Assembly: GCA_051649605.1 (NCBI GenBank) | Contig: JBOFHK010000011.1 | Coordinates: 1-49,599, forward strand | Direction: 5' to 3' | DNA: 49,599 bases | Source: Brevinema_A sp051649605 | GTDB lineage: Bacteria > Spirochaetota > Brevinematia > Brevinematales > Brevinemataceae | In this document: positions 44,093 through 49,599 of the stretch, in pieces | Numbering within the stretch: position 1 is the first letter of the stretch | Layout of the letters: each line of letters opens with the position of its first letter | Position numbers and translations under genes: made by a program | Notes under the pieces: generated by a model | Told to the model about the DNA's origin: nothing | Databases searched by the model: none | What the model saw: the letters and a program-made list of their open reading frames with translations, nothing else

Positions 44093-44138
44093 TATTTTTA
44101 TTATGAAATTATCTTTTCTCAAAAGGTAAAAAATCAAC

Positions 44139-44570
44139 CTAGATACCATCAGTATCTTTATAAGTGCTAATATTATCGATACTTTCCCCAACAATTCTCA
44201 TATTATCACAGCCTACACGTTTAATTTGTTGTAATAACACATGTCCATCCGAAATACTATCACGCCGATCAAGAGCATCCAAAATACAAGGAATATTAAC
44301 CCCCCCTAAAACAGCGTAGTTTTGATTATACTCATGCATCAGGAGTGCAGCTTGATTAAACGGGGTCCCTCCAGCAATATCGCATAAAAAAATTACCTCA
44401 CCGTTAGCTTTTGTGTAAATTTCTTGAAATTGTTTTGTGAGATCGTGAGAAGATAAATTAGGAGTGAAATCGATAAAAAATACATTCTTACACTCTCCAA
44501 TAACTAATTTTAACATTGACTCTATACCTGTAGCAAAATTACCATGTCCCGTAATAACTATTGATACCAT
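44139..44570 (-). CDS. Mannose-family PTS EIIA component
   Basis: EIIA of the mannose/sorbose/N-acetylgalactosamine PTS family carries phosphate from HPr to EIIB. The phospho-acceptor is His9 in ITGHGNFATG, the strongly conserved N-terminal motif. The LCDIAGGTPFNQAALL segment near the middle is also diagnostic. From ATG 44570, which follows GAGGAG, the protein is 143 residues, a normal stand-alone EIIA. The partner EIIB, EIIC and EIID genes lie on the other strand, starting 300 bases away. The pairing with those genes is inferred from proximity. Confidence 0.9.
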   Translation of the reverse strand: MVSIVITGHGNFATGIESMLKLVIGECKNVFFIDFTPNLSSHDLTKQFQEIYTKANGEVIFLCDIAGGTPFNQAALLMHEYNQNYAVLGGVNIPCILDALDRRDSISDGHVLLQQIKRVGCDNMRIVGESIDNISTYKDTDGI

Positions 44571-44702
44571 AAAATCTCCTCTCACATATTCTTTTATTGT
44601 ATTATAATAAATAAAAATAATCAACACATTCTAAAAATAATAGAAATACCATGGCAAAATACTTTTTTAGAGCTATTGATCTTAGTATTTCATTATCTCA
44701 AA

Positions 44703-44726
44703 ATATTATAGTTATGACTATAATAT
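44703..44726. promoter_or_regulatory. Inverted repeat between the divergent PTS genes (candidate operator)
   Basis: ATATTATAGT and ACTATAATAT are perfect ten-base arms around TATG. The right arm contains TATAAT, so this repeat overlaps a possible -10 box. No regulator gene is adjacent to bind it. Confidence 0.45.
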
Positions 44727-44870
44727 CCGAAAATATTTATATAGGATATAAAAGAAAAAAATAAAAATCGTATATATTTATTATTTTCATATAAGATAAT
44801 CATTTTTCCTTAGTAATATCTTTAAACTAAGAAGAACTATTAAATAAAGAATTTATAATAGGAGTAGACT

Positions 44871-45353
44871 ATGCCAAATATTAATCTTGTACGAATTGAC
44901 AATAGGCTTATCCATGGTCAGGTGGCAACCTCATGGATTCAACATTCTAAAGCAAACTTAATACTAGTCGCTAACGATGATGTTGCTAATAATGCCATGA
45001 GGCAAGATCTTATGAAAACGATTGTTCCCTCTCACATACAAACACGTTTTTTTTCTCTTCAAAAAACCGCCGATGTAATCCACAAAGCCTCTGAATCCCA
45101 ATACATTTTTATTGTAATTGACAATCCCGTTGACGCCTTGTGGTTAAAAAAACATAACGTACCAATACAATATATCAATCTCGGAAATATGCACGGTGGG
45201 GATGGTAAAAAAGCAATCGCAAAAGCAGCCTATGCCTCCCAAGAAGAAATTAATGCCTTAAAAGAACTCATAGACTTAGGAGTTACAATTGAATTTCAAC
45301 AGCTCCCTACCGACCCTAAAGAAGACATAAATAAAAATTTAGCTAGTTTATAG
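44871..45353 (+). CDS. Mannose-family PTS EIIB component
   Basis: EIIB of this family takes phosphate on a histidine rather than a cysteine. Here it is His15 in RIDNRLIHGQVATSW, which is the family signature. The remaining domain has the expected alpha/beta layout, with the LVANDDVANNAMRQDLMKT segment and VDALWL. Length is 160 residues. AGGAG precedes the ATG. It is the first of three contiguous genes for EIIB, EIIC and EIID. The mannose, sorbose and N-acetylgalactosamine subtypes cannot be told apart by this sequence alone. Confidence 0.92.
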   Translation: MPNINLVRIDNRLIHGQVATSWIQHSKANLILVANDDVANNAMRQDLMKTIVPSHIQTRFFSLQKTADVIHKASESQYIFIVIDNPVDALWLKKHNVPIQYINLGNMHGGDGKKAIAKAAYASQEEINALKELIDLGVTIEFQQLPTDPKEDINKNLASL

Positions 45354-45379
45354 TAATATTTCAAATATAGGAGATTTTT

Positions 45380-46159
45380 ATGGAACCTTCCGTTTTACAA
45401 ATAATTTTAATTGCCGTATGGACAGGTCTGGCCGGTATAGACCTATTCGATGGATTACTACACATCCACAGACCATTGTTTTCAGGAATGGTGATTGGGT
45501 TTATCTTAGGTGATATCACTACAGGGCTTATAACAGGAGCTACATTAGAATTAATTCTATTAGGAGCAATGCCTGTTGGTGGAGCTCAACCGCCTAATGT
45601 TGTTATTGGAGGCGTCGCAGGTGTCGTTTTGGCAATTACTTCAGGATTAGATCCTCAAGCAGCCGTCGGTATTGCTATTCCTTTTGCCGTATTTATGCAG
45701 AGTTTAATCACGTTATACTTTACTATTTTTGTTCCTGTCATGCATAACGTGGATGCCAAAATAGAAATTGGTGAGGGATTAAAAGCGATTCCCAATGCCA
45801 ATTATTTTGGGATGACAGTATTATTCATAATGTACGCCTCGGTTGCCACTATTTTGACCATCGGAGGGACAAAAAGTACTGATCTTATTAGCCGATTACC
45901 AGAATGGATTACTCATGGTTTATCCGTAGGCGGTGGAATGCTTACCGCAGTTGGTCTTGCTATTCTCTTAAAAATTATGTTAGCACGCCGTTATGTAATC
46001 TATCTCGCTTTGGGTTTTATTTTAGTAACATTTTTTGAAGCCCCTCTTTTATCTGTAGCAGGAATAGCAGTTATTATTGCTCTGATTGAATTCTACCTTG
46101 CCCAGGAAATCAGCGCTCAAAATCCTAGAATAGTACAAGGAGAAGACGATGGAATCTAA
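45380..46159 (+). CDS. Mannose-family PTS EIIC component
   Basis: EIIC forms the membrane sugar channel together with EIID. It is a hydrophobic 259-residue protein with about seven membrane segments. The diagnostic GATLELILLGAMPVGGAQPPNVVIGGVAGV stretch (residues about 54-83) matches the AgaC/ManY pattern, and HRPLFSGMVIGFILGDITTG precedes it. AGGAG lies about seven bases before the ATG. It starts 26 bases after EIIB and ends overlapping EIID by 11 bases, which suggests coupled translation of the two membrane subunits. Confidence 0.92.
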   Translation: MEPSVLQIILIAVWTGLAGIDLFDGLLHIHRPLFSGMVIGFILGDITTGLITGATLELILLGAMPVGGAQPPNVVIGGVAGVVLAITSGLDPQAAVGIAIPFAVFMQSLITLYFTIFVPVMHNVDAKIEIGEGLKAIPNANYFGMTVLFIMYASVATILTIGGTKSTDLISRLPEWITHGLSVGGGMLTAVGLAILLKIMLARRYVIYLALGFILVTFFEAPLLSVAGIAVIIALIEFYLAQEISAQNPRIVQGEDDGI

Positions 46160-46946
46160 GCAACTTATCAGCAAAAAAGAATTAAATAATATGGCATTTC
46201 GTTCCATGTTTTTACAAGCTTCTTTTAATTATGAACGTATGCAAGCTTGTGGTTGGGTGTTTTCTTTAATCCCTGGATTGAAAAAGATTTTTAAAGACGA
46301 TCCAGATGGGCTAAAAGATGCTCTTAAACGCCATATGGAGTTTTTTAATACTCATCCATTCCTTGTTTCCTCTATTATGGGATTAATCTTAGCAATGGAA
46401 GAAAAAAAAGAAGATCCAGAGCTAATTCGTGGATTAAAAGTAGCAATGATGGGGCCTTTAGGTGGTATTGGTGATGCGATTTTTTGGTTTACCTTAATTC
46501 CTATTACAGCCTCCTTAGGAGCAGGGTTGGCTTTAGAAGGTAATGTGTTAGGTCCTATTTTATTTATTATCCTATTCAATTTAGTACATTTACCATTACG
46601 CTTTGGTTTAATCCACTATTTTTATGCTTTTGGATTAAAAGCATTTGATACCTTAAAAGCCATAACCATCCACGTACAAAAAGCAGCGAGTATTATAGGA
46701 GTTACGGTAGTTGGTGCTTTAATTGCATCTTTTGTCCAATTAAAACTCGCCCTTGAATTTAGTATTGGTGAAAAAACCGTTAATGTGCAAAATGATATTA
46801 TTGATTCCATTATGCCTAATTTACTTCCTCTATTACTCACTTTAGGGATCTATTATTTTATTACTAAAAAAGGTAAAGCTCCCACAACAGTTATCTGGTT
46901 TATTATCGGAATAAGCTTGGTATTTTCTTATTTTAAGATTTTATAG
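46149..46946 (+). CDS. Mannose-family PTS EIID component
   Basis: EIID completes the membrane part of the transporter with EIIC. The N-terminal FRSMFLQASFNYERMQACGWVFSLIPGLKKIF and the central GPLGGIGDAIFWFTLIPI signature (around residue 97) are diagnostic. The C-terminus has two or three membrane helices. Length is 265 residues. It overlaps EIIC by 11 bases, with AAGGAG in the EIIC 3' end as binding site. No sugar isomerase, deacetylase or aldolase gene follows, so the substrate must be guessed from elsewhere in the genome. Confidence 0.92.
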   Translation: MESKQLISKKELNNMAFRSMFLQASFNYERMQACGWVFSLIPGLKKIFKDDPDGLKDALKRHMEFFNTHPFLVSSIMGLILAMEEKKEDPELIRGLKVAMMGPLGGIGDAIFWFTLIPITASLGAGLALEGNVLGPILFIILFNLVHLPLRFGLIHYFYAFGLKAFDTLKAITIHVQKAASIIGVTVVGALIASFVQLKLALEFSIGEKTVNVQNDIIDSIMPNLLPLLLTLGIYYFITKKGKAPTTVIWFIIGISLVFSYFKIL

Positions 46947-46988
46947 ACATATTACTATAATAAAATTCACGAAATTCAATCTATAGTA

Positions 46989-47017
46989 TTGACATTTTTG
47001 TTATTTTATATTATAAT
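46989..47017 (+). promoter_or_regulatory. Perfect sigma-70 promoter of tRNA-Ser
   Basis: TTGACA (46989-46994) and TATAAT (47012-47017) are separated by exactly 17 bases. Transcription would begin near 47024, five bases before the mature tRNA. Confidence 0.85.
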
Positions 47018-47028
47018 ATCATCTTAAT

Positions 47029-47113
47029 GGAGAGATGGCCGAGTGGTCGAAGGCGCACGCTTGGAAAGCGTGTAAACGGTAACGTTTCGAGGGTTCGAAT
47101 CCCTCTCTCTCCG
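47029..47113 (+). tRNA. tRNA-Ser, anticodon GGA
   Basis: The acceptor stem is GGAGAGA (47029-47035) with TCTCTCC (47106-47112), followed by discriminator G47113. The anticodon stem CACGC/GCGTG holds the loop TTGGAAA, giving anticodon GGA, which reads UCC and UCU. A long variable arm (class II tRNA) and the T arm GAGGG-TTCGAAT-CCCTC are present. Length is 85 bases, and CCA is not encoded. A strong promoter and a terminator-like hairpin frame it. Confidence 0.96.
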
Positions 47114-47124
47114 AAGAGTTTTCC

Positions 47125-47172
47125 AACAACTATCATATTACTATAGTACACTATAGTAATATGATAGTTGTT
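47125..47172. terminator. Long near-loopless hairpin after tRNA-Ser
   Basis: Perfect 23-base arms (47125-47147 and 47150-47172) are separated by AC only, with a T-rich stretch after. The position, 11 bases past the tRNA, suggests a terminator; the stem is AT-rich and much longer than needed. Confidence 0.75.
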
Positions 47173-47354
47173 TATTTTGTAGCACTGCTCCATTTCAATA
47201 ATCTTAATTAGATTTTTGAGAATTCTCTAGTTTGAGAAAATTTAGCCCCCACCCGCATAGACTCTCAAAAGACGATTTTTTGGGTTTGTTCAATAGTAAC
47301 GAGTAAACAAAGTATTGTTAGAAAGAAACTCAAATCCTCGTTAATGTAAAGCTG
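47173..47354. other. Gap between the tRNA terminator and the hsdM promoter
   Basis: No gene is seen. This could hold the left boundary of a mobile restriction-modification island next to tRNA-Ser, but I see no direct repeat of the tRNA 3' end here, so an attachment site is not supported within the window. Confidence 0.3.
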
Positions 47355-47383
47355 TTGACAAAACAACAACTCTATATTATACT
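47355..47383 (+). promoter_or_regulatory. Promoter of hsdM-hsdS
   Basis: TTGACA (47355-47360) and TATACT (47378-47383) are separated by 17 bases. The leader to the ATG at 47432 is about 42 bases and includes AAGGGAG. Confidence 0.65.
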
Positions 47384-47431
47384 GTATAACTATAGAATAA
47401 TATTTGATTTAATCAATCTAAGGGAGTATAT

Positions 47432-48979
47432 ATGTCAAGTACACAACAAAGAGCCGAATTACAATCTCAAATATGGAAAATAGCAAATGATGTTCGAGGA
47501 TCTATTGATGGTTGGGACTTCAAGCAATATGTCCTTGGTACTCTTTTTTATCGTTTTATTAGTGAAAACTTTGCTGATTATATGGAAGCAGGTGATGAAA
47601 GTATTAATTATGCAACATATTCGGATGATGCTATTACTAAAGAAATTAAAGCCGATGCCATAAAAACAAAGGGGTACTTTATTTATCCTAGTCAATTATT
47701 TTGCAATATCGCAAAAACAGCAAACACCAACGAAAACTTAAATACAGATTTAGCGACTATATTTACAGCAATTGAAAGTTCGGCAAACGGTTCGCCTTCA
47801 GAGTCTGCTATTAAAGGGCTCTTTGCTGATTTTAACACGACAAATAGTAAACTTGGAAATACCGTAAAAGATAAGAATTATCGTTTTGCTGCAGTTATTA
47901 AAGGTGTTGGAGGACTTAATTTTGGGAAATTTGAAGATAATCATATTGATTTATTTGGTGATGCCTATGAATTTTTGATTTCCAATTATGCTGCCAATGC
48001 AGGTAAATCAGGAGGCGAATTTTTTACCCCTCAAAGCGTTTCTAAGCTTATTGCACAAATAGCTATCCATGGACAAAAAAAAATAAACAAAATTTATGAT
48101 CCTGCAGCAGGTTCGGGTTCGTTATTGTTGCAGGCAAAAAAACAATTTGATGATCATATTATTGAAGAAGGGTTCTTTGGACAAGAGATTAATCACACCA
48201 CGTATAACCTTGCTCGTATGAATATGTTTCTCCATAATATTAATTATAATAATTTTAGTATTGCACCAGGTAATACACTTATCGATCCATACTTTGGTGA
48301 TAAAAAGCCATTTGATGCAATCGTTTCAAACCCTCCTTATTCTATTAATTGGATCGGAAACGATGACCCTAAGCTTATTAATGATGAGCGTTTTGCTCCC
48401 GCTGGTGTCCTTGCACCAAAATCAAAAGCTGATTTTGCCTTTGTTATGCACTCGCTAAGTTATCTTTCTGCTAAAGGACGGGCGGCGATTGTTTGTTTTC
48501 CAGGTATTTTTTATCGTGGGGGAGCAGAGCAAAAAATTCGACAGTATTTGATTGATAACAACTTTATTGAGGCGGTAATTTCTTTGGCTCCAAATTTATT
48601 TTATGGCACCTCCATTGCTGTTAATATTTTAGTGTTAGCGAAGAATAAAAAAAATGATACACGCACTCAATTCATTGATGCAAGTGGATTTTTTGATAAA
48701 GCAACAAATAATAATATTTTAACAGAAGATCATATTAATGAAATTCTCAAGATTTTTGCCGACAAAAAAGATATTGACCATATTTGTAAATTAGTAGACA
48801 ATAATATCATCTCGGAGCATGAGTATAATCTTTCTGTAAGTACTTATGTAGAGGCAAAAGACACAAGAGAAGCAATTGATATTAAGGTTTTAAACAAAGA
48901 GATCAAAACGATTGTATCAAAAGTAAACACGCTAAGACAGGGTATTGACGATATTATTGCTGAGATTGAGGATGCATAA
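47432..48979 (+). CDS. hsdM: Type I restriction-modification DNA methyltransferase subunit HsdM
   Basis: HsdM methylates adenine within the asymmetric site chosen by HsdS, protecting host DNA. The N-terminal helical domain (about 1-165) is followed by GEFFTPQSVSKLIAQI. The S-adenosylmethionine-binding loop YDPAAGSGS is at residues 222-230 and the catalytic NPPY motif at 300-303. The 515-residue length and the C-terminal helical tail (DDIIAEIEDA) are normal. AAGGGAG precedes the ATG. hsdS starts two bases after its stop; hsdR is not in the window and may lie beyond the right edge. Confidence 0.95.
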   Translation: MSSTQQRAELQSQIWKIANDVRGSIDGWDFKQYVLGTLFYRFISENFADYMEAGDESINYATYSDDAITKEIKADAIKTKGYFIYPSQLFCNIAKTANTNENLNTDLATIFTAIESSANGSPSESAIKGLFADFNTTNSKLGNTVKDKNYRFAAVIKGVGGLNFGKFEDNHIDLFGDAYEFLISNYAANAGKSGGEFFTPQSVSKLIAQIAIHGQKKINKIYDPAAGSGSLLLQAKKQFDDHIIEEGFFGQEINHTTYNLARMNMFLHNINYNNFSIAPGNTLIDPYFGDKKPFDAIVSNPPYSINWIGNDDPKLINDERFAPAGVLAPKSKADFAFVMHSLSYLSAKGRAAIVCFPGIFYRGGAEQKIRQYLIDNNFIEAVISLAPNLFYGTSIAVNILVLAKNKKNDTRTQFIDASGFFDKATNNNILTEDHINEILKIFADKKDIDHICKLVDNNIISEHEYNLSVSTYVEAKDTREAIDIKVLNKEIKTIVSKVNTLRQGIDDIIAEIEDA

Positions 48980-48981
48980 GC

Positions 48982-49599
48982 ATGAGTAAACTTGAGGAAT
49001 TGATACAAGAATGCTGCCCCGATGGTGTAGAGTATAAGGCTTTGGGGGATGAAAAAGTAGGAATATTTACTAGAGGCAGTGGATTGCAAAAAAAAGATTT
49101 CACTACTTCAGGTATTGGTTGTATTCATTATGGGCAAATATACACCTATTATAGCATATATACAACCCAAACTAAATCTTTTGTTTCTATAGAATTTGCA
49201 AAAAAAGCTCGTAAAGCTAAATGTGGAGATTTAGTAATAGCTACAACTAGTGAAAACGATGAAGATTTATGCAAAGCTCTAGCATGGTTAGGAAATGAAG
49301 AAATAGTCGTTAGTAATGATGCTTGCTTTTATTCTCATAATTTAACCCCAAAATATGTTGCTTATTTTTTTCAAACAGAACAATTTCAAGAACAAAAAAG
49401 AGTATTTATTACAGGTACAAAAGTAAAACGTGTTAATGTTAATGATCTAGCTAAAATAAAAATCCCCGTTCCGCCTTTACCTATACAGGAGGAAATTGTT
49501 CGAATTTTGGACAATTTCACAGCGCTTACCACAGCGCTTACCACAGAGCTTATAGCTCGCAAAAAACAGTATACTTATTATCGGGATAGCTTGCTTGAG
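48982..49599 (+). CDS. hsdS: Type I restriction specificity subunit HsdS (5' part, cut by the window edge)
   Basis: HsdS recognises the DNA target and holds the M and R subunits. The 206 visible codons run without a stop. They comprise the first target-recognition domain (about 1-160) and the start of the central conserved helix, with the typical KIKIPVPPLPIQEEIVRILDNF lead. The helix is entered through two TALT spacer units (residues about 180-187) followed by TEL and IARKKQYTYYRDSLL. In EcoR124-type enzymes such short repeats set the distance between the two halves of the recognition site. The second recognition domain should lie to the right of the window. It starts two bases after hsdM. 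Confidence 0.93.
   Translation, partial: MSKLEELIQECCPDGVEYKALGDEKVGIFTRGSGLQKKDFTTSGIGCIHYGQIYTYYSIYTTQTKSFVSIEFAKKARKAKCGDLVIATTSENDEDLCKALAWLGNEEIVVSNDACFYSHNLTPKYVAYFFQTEQFQEQKRVFITGTKVKRVNVNDLAKIKIPVPPLPIQEEIVRILDNFTALTTALTTELIARKKQYTYYRDSLLE
49519..49554 (+). repeat. Tandem 12-bp repeat in the HsdS spacer (TALT units)
   Basis: Two identical 12-base copies, ACAGCGCTTACC at 49519-49530 and 49531-49542, are followed by a degenerate third (ACAGAGCTTATA at 49543-49554). Each encodes four residues, so gain or loss of a unit keeps the frame. Confidence 0.9.

Noticed and set aside
47011..47193. A 60-codon open frame on the minus strand over tRNA-Ser
   Set aside because: Its product (containing GIRTLETLPFTRFPSVRLRP) is the well-known false protein read from the antisense of tRNA-Ser genes.
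47173..47354. An attachment site flanking the restriction locus
   Set aside because: I found no copy of the tRNA 3' end in the visible sequence and no integrase gene.

Overview
The window is about 49.6 kb of AT-rich (roughly one third G+C by eye), gene-dense bacterial chromosome. The gene set points to a flagellated diderm: a FliD filament cap, a lipoprotein with a relaxed lipobox, a predicted outer-membrane barrel, a bifunctional penicillin-binding protein and several phosphotransferase (PTS) sugar systems. A low-GC spirochaete (Brevinema- or Brachyspira-like) is my best guess. This is inference from gene content; no 16S rRNA gene is present and I cannot fix the genus.

Layout. 1-3242: a gene tail, fliD carrying what looks like a Sec signal peptide, and an aldo-keto reductase. 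3232-9299: a translation/transcription operon rimP-nusA-infB-rbfA-nrnA, driven by a perfect TTGACA-17-TATAAT promoter with a 42-bp perfect palindrome just after the expected transcription start. 9307-13991: an NtrB-like histidine kinase, a divergent helical protein of unknown function, a secreted DUF192 protein, clpP-clpX and a small secreted protein. 14118-20122 (minus strand): B12-dependent ribonucleotide reductase, a membrane-anchored unknown, scpB, scpA, plsC, xseB, miaA, rpoZ. 20293-25920: gpsA-recX, a SurA-like periplasmic protein (minus), a class A PBP and a patatin phospholipase. 26391-30771 (minus): queuosine-precursor transporter, PcrA/UvrD helicase and a lipid-linked polysaccharide flippase. 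30896-38035: ogt, thiD, a TDT-family channel, a neurotransmitter:sodium symporter-family transporter, purA and purB. 38136-42034: a GntR/UTRA regulator divergent from an alpha-glucoside EIICB and a GH4 6-phospho-alpha-glucosidase. 42286-43956: a barrel-like outer-membrane protein and a metzincin-type lipoprotein. 44139-46946: a mannose-family PTS with EIIA on the opposite strand from EIIB-EIIC-EIID. 47029-49599: tRNA-Ser(GGA), then the start of a type I restriction-modification locus (hsdM and a truncated hsdS).

How the parts work together. Most of the window is housekeeping (translation initiation, ribosome maturation, proteolysis, chromosome condensation, purine synthesis, envelope synthesis). 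The accessory part lies from about 38 kb onward: two sugar uptake modules, an envelope protease/barrel pair and restriction-modification next to a tRNA. The alpha-glucoside system is self-consistent: uptake and phosphorylation by EIICB, hydrolysis by the GH4 enzyme, and a regulator with operator half-sites across the -10 box. It needs EI, HPr and a glucose-type EIIA from elsewhere.

The most striking points are the signal peptide on FliD, the leader palindrome of the nusA operon (possible NusA-controlled attenuation), loopless perfect palindromes used as terminators, a near-identical 18-residue repeat array in IF-2, a TALT spacer repeat in HsdS (a known way to change type I restriction specificity), possible AUU/AUA starts for two membrane proteins, and a metzincin lipoprotein paired with a barrel protein. 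I found no CRISPR array, intact insertion sequence, rRNA gene or recognisable riboswitch.
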